Below the pieces are notes generated by a model. That model saw only the letters and a program-made list of their open reading frames with translations, searched no databases and was not told where the DNA came from. The translations under genes were made by a program, and so were the position numbers. Shown here piece after piece: positions 42,966 to 52,045 of a stretch of 64,000 nucleotides of DNA. The DNA is from an uncultured Arthrobacter sp. (GTDB taxonomy: Bacteria; Actinomycetota; Actinomycetes; Actinomycetales; Micrococcaceae), in NCBI RefSeq assembly GCF_947493765.1, contig NZ_CANLSZ010000001.1, positions 434,001 to 498,000 of the forward strand, read 5' to 3'. Numbering within the stretch: the stretch's first letter is position 1; the number at the start of each line of letters is the position of its first letter.

Positions 42966-43754
42966 ATGACGAGCTGGCACGAGGAACCACGGGCGGCCTT
43001 CGACCTGGAGACGACGGGACGCGATCCGGCGGGCGCGCGCATCGTCACCGCGACGGTCGTCCTCGTGGACGGGGACGGTGAGATCCTCGAGCACCACGAA
43101 TGGCTGGCAGATCCCGGCGTCGAGATCCCGGAGGGTGCCGCCGCGATCCACGGGATCACCACGGACCACGCACGGCGCCACGGTCTCCCCGCGGCGGAGG
43201 TGGTGCAGGGCGTCGCCGCCGTCCTGACGCGACTGTTCGACGACGGCGTGCCCGTGCTGGCCTACAACGCGCGGTACGACTTCACGGTGCTCGCGCAGGA
43301 GGGCCTGCGCCACGCCGTCGGCACGCCCGTCCCCTCACCCGTGATCGACCCGTACGTCATGGACAAGCAGGCCGATCGGTACCGCCGGGGCAAGCGCACG
43401 CTCACGGCGGTGTGCGAGCACTACGGCGTGGGTTTCGAGAACGCGCACACCTCCGCCGCCGATGTCCTGGCGACCCTGCGCGTGGGCCGGCTCCTCGCGG
43501 ACCGGTACGCCTTCCTCCGCAAGTCTGCTCCTGACCTCCATGCCTCGCTCGTGGTGTGGGCGGCCCATCAGGCGGCGAACTTCGAGGAGTATCTCCGGCG
43601 GACGGAGCCCGACGCCGTCATCGAGCGCGACTGGCCCGTCCTGCGGTGTGCCGGGGAGAATAGGAGCACCGTGGAGGACAGGACCACCGTGGAGGACAGG
43701 ACCGCTGTGGAGGACAGGACCGCCGTGGACGCCGGGCGCCCCGCTGCCCCTTGA
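42966..43754 (+). CDS. DEDDh 3'-5' exonuclease (DnaQ-like)
   Basis: 262 residues. The exonuclease motifs are complete: ExoI AAFDLETTGRD, ExoII AYNARYDFTVL and ExoIII ENAHTSAADVLATL. It resembles stand-alone epsilon-like exonucleases that act on DNA ends or nucleic acid fragments. The last 30 residues form a Val-Glu-Asp-Arg-Thr repeat from an 18-bp minisatellite and are unlikely to be catalytic. The DUF1697 gene starts 22 bp downstream. Confidence 0.9.
   Translation: MTSWHEEPRAAFDLETTGRDPAGARIVTATVVLVDGDGEILEHHEWLADPGVEIPEGAAAIHGITTDHARRHGLPAAEVVQGVAAVLTRLFDDGVPVLAYNARYDFTVLAQEGLRHAVGTPVPSPVIDPYVMDKQADRYRRGKRTLTAVCEHYGVGFENAHTSAADVLATLRVGRLLADRYAFLRKSAPDLHASLVVWAAHQAANFEEYLRRTEPDAVIERDWPVLRCAGENRSTVEDRTTVEDRTAVEDRTAVDAGRPAAP
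43671..43724 (+). repeat. 18-bp tandem repeat at the exonuclease 3' end
   Basis: Three 18-bp units starting GTGGAGGACAGGACC, encoding VEDRTT/A, just before the stop codon. Frame-preserving, so the tail length could vary between strains. Confidence 0.9.
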
Positions 43755-43764
43755 CGCCCGTGGC

Positions 43765-43770
43765 TATGCT
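43765..43770 (+). promoter_or_regulatory. -10 box of the DUF1697 gene (leaderless)
   Basis: TATGCT six bases before ATG 43777, just after the exonuclease stop codon. Confidence 0.5.
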
Positions 43771-43776
43771 GTCGCC

Positions 43777-44298
43777 ATGTCGAAGTCGGTCGCTCTGATC
43801 CGAGGCGTGGGAGGACCCACCGCGCTGCGGATGCCCGCGCTGCGCTCCGCGCTCGAGGACGAGGGGCTCGAAGGGGTGGCGACCCTGCAGGTCGCGGGGA
43901 ACGTCGTCTTCGAGCCGAGGGGCCGTCCGGCCTCGGCCTGCGCCGAGCTCGTCAGGCGAACCGTCCGTGAGAGCTTCGGCCACGACCTCCCCGTCCTCGT
44001 CCGATCCCACCGACAACTCGCCGCCGCCGCGCGCCGCAACCCGTTCGTCGGAACGCAGGAGGGCCGCTGGGTGATGACGGTGTTCCTCGACCGACCACCA
44101 CGGGCGGACACCGTGCTCGATCCGGCCGGCGGCACCCCGGATCTGTTCGTGGTGGACGGCGCGGAGGTGTTCGTGCGCCACGCCGAGTCCGTGGCGACGT
44201 CGAAACTCCAGGCCACGTGGTTCGAGAAGCGACTCGGCGTGATCGGCACCGCCCGCAATGCCAACACCGTCGCGAAACTTGTGCGGCTCACGGCCTGA
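43777..44298 (+). CDS. DUF1697 domain-containing protein
   Basis: 173 residues. The family pattern is clear: SKSVALIRGVGGPTALRMPA, GVATLQVAGNVVFEP, RRNPFVG, and the C-terminal WFEKRLGVIGTARNANTVAK. DUF1697 proteins are small, soluble and uncharacterised. ATG 43777 was chosen because a TATGCT box lies six bases upstream and homology begins there; the longer track ORF reads back through the exonuclease gene. Convergent with hemL, 69 bp away. Confidence 0.88.
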   Translation: MSKSVALIRGVGGPTALRMPALRSALEDEGLEGVATLQVAGNVVFEPRGRPASACAELVRRTVRESFGHDLPVLVRSHRQLAAAARRNPFVGTQEGRWVMTVFLDRPPRADTVLDPAGGTPDLFVVDGAEVFVRHAESVATSKLQATWFEKRLGVIGTARNANTVAKLVRLTA

Positions 44299-44367
44299 CC
44301 GTCGACGACTCGCCGCCGCGGCGGTCGCGGTCGCGGTGGCGGTGGACACCCTTGCTCAGGGAGGGGC

Positions 44368-45705
44368 TCAGTCGGTCGGCACCGCCGTCGCGGCAGCCTG
44401 CGCCGCCGCCGGCAGGGCCGCGAGGACGCGCTCCATGGCGGCGTCGTCGTGCGCCGCCGAGAGGAACCACGCCTCGTACACCGACGGCGGCAGATAGACG
44501 CCGGAGTCGAGCATGGAGTGGAAGAACGGCCCGTAGCGGAAGGCCTCCTGGCCCTGCGCGTCGGCGTAGTTCCACACCCCGTGCGCCGACGTCCCGAAGG
44601 CGACACTGAAGAGATTCCCCGCGCGCTGGATCGAGTGATCCACCCCGGCCTCGGCGAGCGCGCCCGAGAGGGCGCCGCTCAGCTCCAGGGAGCGCGCGTC
44701 GACGTGGCGGTAGACCTCGTCGGTGGCGGCGGTCAGCGTCGCGACACCGGCGGCCATGGCGATCGGGTTCCCCGACAGCGTGCCGGCCTGATAGACCGGG
44801 CCGATCGGCGCGAGGTGGTTCATGACGTGCGCGCGACCACCGAGCGCCGCGGCCGGGATGCCGCCGCCGATGACCTTGCCGAAGGTGAGCAGGTCCGGGG
44901 TCCAGGGGTGCTCGGCGTCGTCCGCCCCGCCCGTGAGCTTCCAGTACCCGCCGGGGTGGGTGCGGAAGCCGGTCATGACCTCGTCGACGATGAACAGTGC
45001 GCCGTGCTCGGCGCTGATGCGGCTGAGGAAGGCGTTGAAGCCCGGTGCAGGTGTCACCACGCCCATGTTGGCCGGGGCCGCTTCGGTGATGATGGCCGCG
45101 ATGCTCCCGCCGTGCGCGCGGAAGGCCTCCTCGACCGCTTCGACGTCGTTGTACGGCAGGACGAGGGTCTCCGCCGTCGTCGCCTCCGTGACACCCGCCG
45201 ATCCGGGCAGCGCCAGGGTCGCGACACCCGACCCGGCCGCAGCGAGCAGGCTGTCCACGTGCCCGTGGTAGCACCCGGCGAACTTCACGATCAGATTCCG
45301 CCCCGTGAATCCGCGGGCCAGGCGCACGGCCGTCATGGTGGCCTCGGTGCCGGTGGAGACCATGCGCAGGAGCTCGACGGCGGGCACGCGCTCCTGCACG
45401 AGCTGCGCGAGCTCGGCCTCCGCGGGCGTCGAGGCGCCGAAGGTGAGCCCGTGGTCCACGGCGCGGTGGACGGCGGCGATGACGTCGGGATGCGAGTGGC
45501 CCAGCAGCGCCGGGCCCCACGATCCGACGAGATCCACGTACTGCGTGCCGTCGGCGTCGGTGACATAGGCGCCCTGCGCGTCGACGAGGAAGCGCGGCGT
45601 CCCTCCCACCGATCCGAAGGCGCGGACCGGGGAGTTGACGCCGCCGGGCATCAGGGCGCGGGCGCGCTCGTACAGGGTGTCCGACGTGGTGGAGGGCGTG
45701 GTCAT
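44368..45705 (-). CDS. hemL: Glutamate-1-semialdehyde 2,1-aminomutase
   Basis: 445 residues, a class III PLP aminotransferase fold. The cofactor lysine is K277 in [16 protein letters not shown], with [18 protein letters not shown] near the N-terminus and [11 protein letters not shown] for ring stacking. It converts glutamate-1-semialdehyde to 5-aminolevulinate, the step after HemA. It is the last gene of the minus-strand haem operon, eight bases after the hemB stop. Confidence 0.97.
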   Translation of the reverse strand: MTTPSTTSDTLYERARALMPGGVNSPVRAFGSVGGTPRFLVDAQGAYVTDADGTQYVDLVGSWGPALLGHSHPDVIAAVHRAVDHGLTFGASTPAEAELAQLVQERVPAVELLRMVSTGTEATMTAVRLARGFTGRNLIVKFAGCYHGHVDSLLAAAGSGVATLALPGSAGVTEATTAETLVLPYNDVEAVEEAFRAHGGSIAAIITEAAPANMGVVTPAPGFNAFLSRISAEHGALFIVDEVMTGFRTHPGGYWKLTGGADDAEHPWTPDLLTFGKVIGGGIPAAALGGRAHVMNHLAPIGPVYQAGTLSGNPIAMAAGVATLTAATDEVYRHVDARSLELSGALSGALAEAGVDHSIQRAGNLFSVAFGTSAHGVWNYADAQGQEAFRYGPFFHSMLDSGVYLPPSVYEAWFLSAAHDDAAMERVLAALPAAAQAAATAVPTD

Positions 45706-45713
45706 GGGGTTCC

Positions 45714-46700
45714 TTAGCTGTGGTGGTCGTCGAGCCAGAGCGCCAGCTCCGAGGCCCAGTAGGTGAGGATCAGCTGCGCACCGGCGCGCTTGATACCGAG
45801 GACGGACTCCTCGATGGCGCGCCGCCGGTCGATCCAGCCGTTCGCCGCCGCGGCCTCGATCATGGCGTACTCCCCCGAGATCTGGTAGGCCGCCACGGGC
45901 ACGGGCGACATCGCGGCGACATCGGCCAGGATGTCCAGGTAGCTCATCGCGGGCTTGACCATCACGAGGTCGGCGCCCTCCTCGAGATCCAGCTCGACCT
46001 CCAGGAGTGCCTCCCGCCGGTTCGCCGCATCCATCTGGTAGGTGCGGCGGTCACCGGTGAGCTGGGAGTCGACCGCCTCGCGGAAGGGCCCGTAGAAGGC
46101 GGAGGCGTACTTCGCGGCGTAGGCGAGCACCGTGGTGTCCTGGTAGCCGGCCTCGTCCAGGGCCTGCCGGATGACGGCCACCTGCCCGTCCATCATCCCG
46201 GAGGGGCCGAGGACGTGCGCGCCGGCGTTGGCCTGCTCCACGGCCATCTGCGCGTAGAGCGCCAGAGTGGTGTCGTTGTCCACGGCGCCGGCGTCGTCGA
46301 GCACCCCGCAGTGCCCGTGGTCGGTGAACTCGTCGAGGCAGACGTCGCTCATGACGACGAGTGAGTCCCCCACCTCGCTCCTGACGTCGGCGATCGCCCT
46401 GTTCAGGACGCCGTCGGGATCGATCCCCGCGCTGCCGGTCGCGTCGCGGTGCTCGGGGATGCCGAACAGCATGATCCCGCCCACCCCGCGCTCCACGGCC
46501 TCCGCCGCGGCGCGCCTGAGCGAGTCGGTGGTGTGCTGGACGACGCCGGGCATGGACGAGATGGGCGAGGGTTCGGTGAGGCCCTCGCGGATGAACGCCG
46601 GCAGGATCAGCTCCGCCGGGTGCACGCGGTACTCGGCGACCATGCGCCGCATGGCGGGGGTGGATCGCAGCCTGCGCGGCCGGTGCTGGGGGAAGCTCAT
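45714..46700 (-). CDS. hemB: Porphobilinogen synthase HemB, alternative internal start
   Basis: 328 residues if translation starts at ATG 46700, which has GGAG eight bases upstream and begins [20 protein letters not shown], a normal HemB N-terminus. It condenses two 5-aminolevulinate molecules to porphobilinogen. The metal-site segment [16 protein letters not shown] lacks one zinc cysteine, suggesting a magnesium-type enzyme. Listed separately because the ribosome binding site is intact although the frame is open into hemD. Confidence 0.6.
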   Translation of the reverse strand: MSFPQHRPRRLRSTPAMRRMVAEYRVHPAELILPAFIREGLTEPSPISSMPGVVQHTTDSLRRAAAEAVERGVGGIMLFGIPEHRDATGSAGIDPDGVLNRAIADVRSEVGDSLVVMSDVCLDEFTDHGHCGVLDDAGAVDNDTTLALYAQMAVEQANAGAHVLGPSGMMDGQVAVIRQALDEAGYQDTTVLAYAAKYASAFYGPFREAVDSQLTGDRRTYQMDAANRREALLEVELDLEEGADLVMVKPAMSYLDILADVAAMSPVPVAAYQISGEYAMIEAAAANGWIDRRRAIEESVLGIKRAGAQLILTYWASELALWLDDHHS

Positions 46701-47585
46701 GGTCGATCTCCGTTCGGTCTGGGGCAGATGGTCTGTCGTGGTCTGGCAGCCGCCCGCGTCCCGGACGGCGGCGGCGATGCCCTCCGGCGTGGGGCTGGCC
46801 GCGGTCGCCGCCGGGCCCCACCCCTCGACGCGCAGTGCCGCTGCCGTGGTGCGGCCGATGGCGACCGCCGTGAAGGTACCCGGTCCGACGCCGGCGGGTC
46901 CGCCGGTCAGTCTGTCGCGGAACTGCCGCACGGTGCTGGGGGCGGTGAAGACGACGATCGGCCGTGCGGGACCGGCCAGGAGGTCGAGGGCGGCGGGCAC
47001 ACCGAGCAGCGGCGGCCGGGCGCCGGCCTCCTCGACGCCGGGGACCCTGCGCTCAGGGTCCGCCGGGGACGCCACCGTGCGGTAGGCCTCGACGCGCCGC
47101 ACGGACCAGCCCAGCCTCGTCAGGCCTGCACGGAGGTCCTCGGGTGCGAGGTCGGACTGCGGCAGGAGGACATCACCTGTGCCGCGGGGGAAGACCGCGA
47201 GGATGCCGGTGGCCGACTCGTCGTCGGGGACCAGTGCGACGTCCATGCCCATGCCGCCGAGGAGCTCCGCCGTCGCCGAGCCCACGGCCACCACCCGGGC
47301 TCCTCCCGCGCGGACCGCGTCCGCCAGCGTGGTTCCGGCTTCGCGGGCGATCAGCTCCAGCGCCTGCACGGTGTTGCCGCTCGTCACCACGAGCCAGGCA
47401 TAGGCACCCCGGGCCAGCGCAGCGAGTTCACGGTGGACGGCATCGGTGTCGCCGGGCAGTTCGGTGTCCGTGAGGGGCAGGGCGAACGGTGCGAAGCCCG
47501 CGCCCTCCAGCGCGGCCTTCAGGCGTACGGCGCGTGCCGGATGACGCAGGACGATCACCGGCCGGCCCGGTCCGTCGGGTGCCAC
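45714..47585 (-). CDS. hemDB: Fused uroporphyrinogen-III synthase / porphobilinogen synthase (HemD-HemB)
   Basis: A single 623-codon frame. Residues 1 to about 280 are HemD-like ([48 protein letters not shown]). Residues 296-623 are HemB ([13 protein letters not shown], the Schiff-base Lys in [12 protein letters not shown] and the assisting Lys in [14 protein letters not shown]). No stop codon interrupts the linker [16 protein letters not shown]. An internal GGAGATCGACC-ATG at 46700 would also give separate HemB. GTG 47585 lies six bases after the hemC stop. Either a true fusion or a recent stop loss. Confidence 0.75.
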   Translation of the reverse strand: MAPDGPGRPVIVLRHPARAVRLKAALEGAGFAPFALPLTDTELPGDTDAVHRELAALARGAYAWLVVTSGNTVQALELIAREAGTTLADAVRAGGARVVAVGSATAELLGGMGMDVALVPDDESATGILAVFPRGTGDVLLPQSDLAPEDLRAGLTRLGWSVRRVEAYRTVASPADPERRVPGVEEAGARPPLLGVPAALDLLAGPARPIVVFTAPSTVRQFRDRLTGGPAGVGPGTFTAVAIGRTTAAALRVEGWGPAATAASPTPEGIAAAVRDAGGCQTTTDHLPQTERRSTMSFPQHRPRRLRSTPAMRRMVAEYRVHPAELILPAFIREGLTEPSPISSMPGVVQHTTDSLRRAAAEAVERGVGGIMLFGIPEHRDATGSAGIDPDGVLNRAIADVRSEVGDSLVVMSDVCLDEFTDHGHCGVLDDAGAVDNDTTLALYAQMAVEQANAGAHVLGPSGMMDGQVAVIRQALDEAGYQDTTVLAYAAKYASAFYGPFREAVDSQLTGDRRTYQMDAANRREALLEVELDLEEGADLVMVKPAMSYLDILADVAAMSPVPVAAYQISGEYAMIEAAAANGWIDRRRAIEESVLGIKRAGAQLILTYWASELALWLDDHHS

Positions 47586-47591
47586 GGGAGC

Positions 47592-48536
47592 CTAGGAGGT
47601 CAGCGGCGCGATGGCGGCCGCGCCCGCGGCGAGGAGTTCGTCGGCCAGCGCGTGACCGAGCTGCGCCGCTGCATCGGCGTCCGCGGCGGGGGCAGAGCGC
47701 GTGAGCCGGAGGATCGACCGGCCGTCGAGGCTGCAGACCACGGCCTCCAGGGCCAGCTCGTCGCCCCGCAGGTGCGCGAGTGCTCCGATCGGGGCGCTGC
47801 ACCCGGCCTCGAGGCGACGCAGGACGGCGCGCTCGGCCGTGACGGCGAGTCGGGTGGGCGCGTGGTCGTAGGACGCCAGGGCCTCGCGCACGCCCGGTGC
47901 GGTACCGCCCTCGCGGCACTCCACCGCCAGGGCCCCCTGCCCGGGCGCCGGCAGCATCACCGCGGGATCGACCAGTTCGGTGATGGCCTCCTCCCGCCCC
48001 AGCCGCCGCAGGCCTGCGGCCGCCAGGACCACGCCGTCGAGGTCTCCGGGCGCACCGATGACGAGCCCGGCCACACGGCCGAGGCGCGTGTCCACGTTCC
48101 CGCGGATGTCCACCACCTCGATCCCCGGGCGGGCGGCCCGGAGCTGCGCCGCTCGGCGCGGTGAGCCGGTTCCCACCCGGGCGCCGTCCGGCAGCGTGGC
48201 GAGCGTGAGACCGTCCCGCGCGCACAGGGCGTCGCGGACGTCCTCCCGCTCCGGTACCGCTGCGACGGTCAGCCCGTCCGCGGGCAGCGTCGGCAGATCC
48301 TTGAGCGAGTGCACCGCCAGGTCGCAGCGCTCCTCCAGCACGGCGTCGCGCAGCGCCGCGACGAAGACGCCCGTGCCGCCGATCTGTGAGAGCGAGCCCT
48401 TCAGGACATCGCCCTCGGTACGTACCCGCACCAGTTCGTAGGACGACCCGGCGAGTTCCGAGACCCGCTCCGCGACGGTGGTGGTCTGCGTCATCGCCAG
48501 GGCACTGCCCCGGGTCCCCACCCTGATCGTCGCCAT
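47592..48536 (-). CDS. hemC: Porphobilinogen deaminase (hydroxymethylbilane synthase)
   Basis: 314 residues. RVGTRGSALAMTQTTTVAE starts the fold, AVHSLKDLPT is the substrate-binding segment, and the dipyrromethane-attaching cysteine lies in RRLEAGCSAPIGALA. It assembles four porphobilinogens into hydroxymethylbilane for HemD. The ATG overlaps the hemH stop (TGATG), so the long track ORF that reads through hemH is rejected. Confidence 0.96.
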   Translation of the reverse strand: MATIRVGTRGSALAMTQTTTVAERVSELAGSSYELVRVRTEGDVLKGSLSQIGGTGVFVAALRDAVLEERCDLAVHSLKDLPTLPADGLTVAAVPEREDVRDALCARDGLTLATLPDGARVGTGSPRRAAQLRAARPGIEVVDIRGNVDTRLGRVAGLVIGAPGDLDGVVLAAAGLRRLGREEAITELVDPAVMLPAPGQGALAVECREGGTAPGVREALASYDHAPTRLAVTAERAVLRRLEAGCSAPIGALAHLRGDELALEAVVCSLDGRSILRLTRSAPAADADAAAQLGHALADELLAAGAAAIAPLTS

Positions 48537-49741
48537 CACTCGCCGGGGTTCGGCAGCGGGGTCCCTACGGTGGAGTCGACGGCCGCGACGGTGGGCTTCT
48601 CCCCCCGCCGGTTGGCGCAGCAGTTGGGCCGGCACACGTCGAACCAGGGGCCCAGGGACGTGGTGGAGGGACGGTCCGCAATGTTGTTCTCGACGGTGCG
48701 CTCGAGGATCAGGTCCACGAGGCCCTCGACGAACTTCCGGTGGGTGCCCGGCGTCGGCACCCGGTCCGCGACCATGCCGAGCTCGGCACAGGTCTCCTTC
48801 GCCTCGGTGTCGAGGTCCCAGGCCACCTCCATGTGGTCGGAGACGAAGCCGAGGGGCACGATCACGACGCCGCGCACCCCGTTCTCGTAGCGGTCCCGCA
48901 GTGCGTCGCTGATGTCCGGTTCGAGCCAGGGGATGTGCGGTGCGCCGGAGCGCGACTGGTAGACGAGCGACCATTCGACGTCGGCCGCCTCGGGGATGCG
49001 CTCGAGGACCGCCTGGGCGGTGGCGAGGTGCTGCGCCACGTACGCGCCCTCCTCGTAGGCCGGACCGCCGTCGGCGTCCCGCGGACCCGCGGCCTCGGCG
49101 TCGCCCATCGGGATGGAGTGCGTGGAGAACATGATGTGCACCGGGGCGTCGGCGGCGCCCTGCTCGGCCAGACCGGCACGGACCGTGGCGAGCCCGGCGG
49201 ACACGCCCTCGACGAAGGGCTCCACGAATCCGGGGTGGTCGAAGTACTGGCGCACCTTGTCCACCTCGAGCCGGCCCTCGAGGCCGGTCTTCACGAGCGC
49301 CATCCCGAGGTCCTCGCGGTACTGCCGGCAGCTCGAGTAACAGGAGTACGCACTCGTGGTGACGGCGAGCACCCTGCGGTGCCCGGCGTCGTACGCCTCC
49401 TGCAGGGTGTCCGCGATGAACGGCTCCCAGTTGCGGTTGCCCCAGTACACCGGCAGATCGATCCCGCGCCGCCGCAGCTCGGCCTCCATGGCGGCCCGGA
49501 GGGCGCGGTTCTGGCTGTTGATGGGGCTCACGCCTCCGAACGCGCGGTAGTGGTGAGAGACCTCCTCGAGACGCTCGTCCGGGATGCCGCGGCCGCGGGT
49601 CACATTGCGCAGGAACGGGATGACGTCGTCCTGCCCCTCGGGGCCGCCGAAGGAGGCGAGCACGACGGCGTCGTACGCCTTGGGCGCCATCCGGCCGTTC
49701 TCGTCGATCCCCTCGCGTGGGTCGAATACCTGAGTGGTCAC
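48536..49741 (-). CDS. hemH: Coproporphyrin ferrochelatase (HemH/CpfC)
   Basis: 401 residues from GTG 49741, overlapping the hemQ stop as GTGA. The core runs AVVLASFGGPEGQDDVIPF, GGVSPINSQNRAL and IMFSTHSIPMGD. Cysteines in CYSSCRQYRE and the C-terminal CRPNCC are consistent with the [2Fe-2S] cluster of actinobacterial ferrochelatases. With HemQ and HemY nearby the substrate should be coproporphyrin III, not protoporphyrin. The C-terminus adds about 40 disordered residues. Confidence 0.95.
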   Translation of the reverse strand: MTTQVFDPREGIDENGRMAPKAYDAVVLASFGGPEGQDDVIPFLRNVTRGRGIPDERLEEVSHHYRAFGGVSPINSQNRALRAAMEAELRRRGIDLPVYWGNRNWEPFIADTLQEAYDAGHRRVLAVTTSAYSCYSSCRQYREDLGMALVKTGLEGRLEVDKVRQYFDHPGFVEPFVEGVSAGLATVRAGLAEQGAADAPVHIMFSTHSIPMGDAEAAGPRDADGGPAYEEGAYVAQHLATAQAVLERIPEAADVEWSLVYQSRSGAPHIPWLEPDISDALRDRYENGVRGVVIVPLGFVSDHMEVAWDLDTEAKETCAELGMVADRVPTPGTHRKFVEGLVDLILERTVENNIADRPSTTSLGPWFDVCRPNCCANRRGEKPTVAAVDSTVGTPLPNPGE

Positions 49742-50457
49742 TGGAGTACCTCTGCAATCTCGTGGTGGGTGATCCGCCGGCCGGTGAAGAACGGCACTTC
49801 CTCGCGCACATGGCGGCGGGCCTCGGTCTCCCGGAGGTGCCGCATGAGGTCCACGAGGTCCACGAGGTCGGGGGCCTCGAGTGCCAGGATCCATTCGTAG
49901 TCGTTCAGGGCGAAGGACGACACCGTGTTGGAGAGGACCTGCGGGTACTTGCGCCCCTTCATGCCGTGGTCCATGAGCATCTCGCGGCGTTCCTCCATGG
50001 GAAGGATGTACCACTCGTAGGACCTGACGAACGGGTACACGCACACCCACTCGGCCGGCGCCACGCCCCGGGAGAACGCCGGGCTGTGCGACTTCGAGAA
50101 CTCGGCGTCCCGGTGCACGCCCATGGCGGACCACTCGATCTCGGCTCCGGCGAAGGCCCCGGTGCGGCGGAGCTTCCGGACGGCTGCCTGCAGGTCCTCG
50201 GCCCGGGGTCCGTGCAACCACACCATGACGTCGGCGCCGGCCCGCATGGCGGAGACGTCGTAGAACCCGCGGAGCACCACGCCGTCCTGCTCGAAGCCGG
50301 CGAGGGCCTCCTCGAGTCCCGCGACCTCGGCGTCAGCTGGGCCACCACTGCGCCGGAAAACGGTCCAGAGGGTGTAGAAGAGTTCACCGGGGGCGTCGTC
50401 GCCCGCTCCGGTCTGCTGTGCGGCGTGGGTGGGGTTGCTACCGGTTGGCTCAGTCAT
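49738..50457 (-). CDS. hemQ: Coproheme decarboxylase HemQ (ChdC)
   Basis: 239 residues, chlorite-dismutase-like fold: LFYTLWTVFRRSG, GFYDVSAMRAGADVMVWLHG and FVRSYEWYILPMEERREML. The SYEWY tyrosine is the radical-forming residue and KGRKYPQVLSNTV covers the haem-ligand loop region. It converts coproheme to haem b with hydrogen peroxide and marks the coproporphyrin-dependent branch. The ATG has no good Shine-Dalgarno sequence. A palindrome at 50501-50519 lies 44 bp upstream. Confidence 0.96.
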   Translation of the reverse strand: MTEPTGSNPTHAAQQTGAGDDAPGELFYTLWTVFRRSGGPADAEVAGLEEALAGFEQDGVVLRGFYDVSAMRAGADVMVWLHGPRAEDLQAAVRKLRRTGAFAGAEIEWSAMGVHRDAEFSKSHSPAFSRGVAPAEWVCVYPFVRSYEWYILPMEERREMLMDHGMKGRKYPQVLSNTVSSFALNDYEWILALEAPDLVDLVDLMRHLRETEARRHVREEVPFFTGRRITHHEIAEVLQ

Positions 50458-50500
50458 GACTACAGTTTGCCCCTGTCCGGAGACGATCCGAAATCTTTTT

Positions 50501-50519
50501 CTTCTACCGTTCGTAGAAG
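50501..50519. promoter_or_regulatory. 19-bp palindrome between hemY and hemQ
   Basis: CTTCTAC and GTAGAAG are perfect 7-bp arms around CGTTC, in the only sizeable gap (71 bp) of the hemE-hemL operon, 44 bp before the hemQ ATG. No T tract follows on the minus strand, so an operator or processing hairpin is more likely than a terminator for this operon. Confidence 0.5.
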
Positions 50520-50528
50520 CGACGAACA

Positions 50529-52043
50529 TCACACGGGAGGTCCCGACCCATCGCCTCCCGCTCCGGCCGGCAGGGCGTCCGCGAGCGCCTCCGCCCGGGC
50601 ACGCGCGTCGTCGATGACCGCCACGAGTCCCGTCCCCGCGAGCCACCCGCCGGTGACGGCGAGGGAGACCGCATGGTCCGCCAGCAGGGCCCTGATCCGG
50701 GCCACCCGCTCGCGGTGCCCCACGGCGGCGTGCGGCAGGGCGCCGGCCCAGCGCACCACGTCGTGATCGCGCACGTCCGCCGGCCCGACCGGGATGCCCA
50801 GGAGCGCGGAGGCGTCGGCGAGGGCATGGCGGAGCAGGACGTCGTCGTCACTCGCGATGCCGACGTCGGCGGGACGGTCCCCCACGCGTCCGAAGGACAG
50901 GCGCAGCACGTGGCGCCCGGGGCCGGCCTGCTCGCGCAGCCACGCCCACTTGGCGGTGGAGTGCGTGAGTGCCTTCGCGGCGACCCCCTCGACGCCGCGC
51001 GCCACGAGCACCCCCGTGCCCCGCGGCCGGACGTCGAGTGCGGGGAGGTCCACGAGCAGGGTCACCAGGGCCACGCCCGGCACGGGAGCGGGCCGTTCCG
51101 CGGCCAGGGCCGGCAGGCCCGGGGACAGCAGGTCGACGGCGGCCCTGCCCTCGGTGGCGACGACCACGCCGTCGGCGACGAGGCGCCGCTGCGCTCCCGC
51201 GCGGCCGGTCATGACGCTCCAGCCGTTCCCGGTGCTCGTCAGGTCCGTGACCTCCTCCCCCGTCCAGAGCCGAGCCCCGGCGGCCTCGAGGTCGGTGACG
51301 AGGCGGTCGCGCAGGAGCGCGATCCCGCCGTCGATCCCGCCCACCGCCGCGCCGGCCGGGGCCGCCGCGCGGAGAGCACCTGCGGCGGCCCCCAGCGATC
51401 CGAGCCGCGCCATCGTCGCGCGGAGTCCCGGTGCCACGGAGTCGACGTCGAGATCGTCGGGGTCGGCGGAGAAGACCCCGCCCGCAACGGGAGCCACGAG
51501 CCGCGCGAGGATCTCGTCGCCCATGCGGGTGCGGACCAGTTCTCCGAGGCTGACACCCGCCCGGGTGGCGAGGGAGCCCACCGGCAGGACGCCGTCCTGC
51601 GCGGCGCGCCGCGCTCCCTCCGGGGAGATCATGGCGCTGATCAGGGGATCGGTGGGATCCGCCGGGATCCCGAGCACCCCGGAGTTCGGCAGCGGCAGGG
51701 CGGACGCCTGCAGGTCCGGTCCGGGTAGCTGGACCCAGGCGCCGGTCGCCTCGGGTGTCACGAGCCGCTCACCCAGGCCGAGCTCGGCGGCCAGTGCCGG
51801 CACGGTCGCGGAGCGCGTGGAGAAGGATTCCGCGCCGCTGTCGAGCCGGAGACCTCCGAGCACCCGACCGTCCACGGTGCCCCCGAAACGGTTGGAGCGC
51901 TCCAGCAGGGTCACCCGGACCCCGCGCCGGAGCAGCGTGCGCGCGGCCAGCAGGCCCGCCATACCCCCGCCGATCACCACGGCGCTGTGCTGCCGCGCCG
52001 GACCCGCGTGGTCCCGGGCTGCGGCGTCGGCGCGCCCGGTCAC
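50529..52043 (-). CDS. hemY: Coproporphyrinogen III oxidase (HemY/CgoX type)
   Basis: 504 residues from GTG 52043, two bases after the hemE stop. The FAD Rossmann motif is VVIGGGMAGLLAARTLLRRG (about 22-41), followed by LERSNRFGGTV and the substrate region GGIDGGIALLRDRL. In organisms with HemQ this oxygen-dependent flavoenzyme oxidises coproporphyrinogen III to coproporphyrin III. GTG 52043 gives a normal-length enzyme; the track ORF extends back through hemE and is rejected. Confidence 0.95.
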   Translation of the reverse strand: MTGRADAAARDHAGPARQHSAVVIGGGMAGLLAARTLLRRGVRVTLLERSNRFGGTVDGRVLGGLRLDSGAESFSTRSATVPALAAELGLGERLVTPEATGAWVQLPGPDLQASALPLPNSGVLGIPADPTDPLISAMISPEGARRAAQDGVLPVGSLATRAGVSLGELVRTRMGDEILARLVAPVAGGVFSADPDDLDVDSVAPGLRATMARLGSLGAAAGALRAAAPAGAAVGGIDGGIALLRDRLVTDLEAAGARLWTGEEVTDLTSTGNGWSVMTGRAGAQRRLVADGVVVATEGRAAVDLLSPGLPALAAERPAPVPGVALVTLLVDLPALDVRPRGTGVLVARGVEGVAAKALTHSTAKWAWLREQAGPGRHVLRLSFGRVGDRPADVGIASDDDVLLRHALADASALLGIPVGPADVRDHDVVRWAGALPHAAVGHRERVARIRALLADHAVSLAVTGGWLAGTGLVAVIDDARARAEALADALPAGAGGDGSGPPV

Positions 52044-52045
52044 GG

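Noticed and set aside
47592-49811. 739-codon ORF joining part of hemH (wrong frame) to hemC
   Set aside because: HemC homology begins at ATG 48536, which overlaps the hemH stop; upstream residues are an out-of-frame reading of hemH. Unlike hemD-hemB, the two proteins are in different frames.
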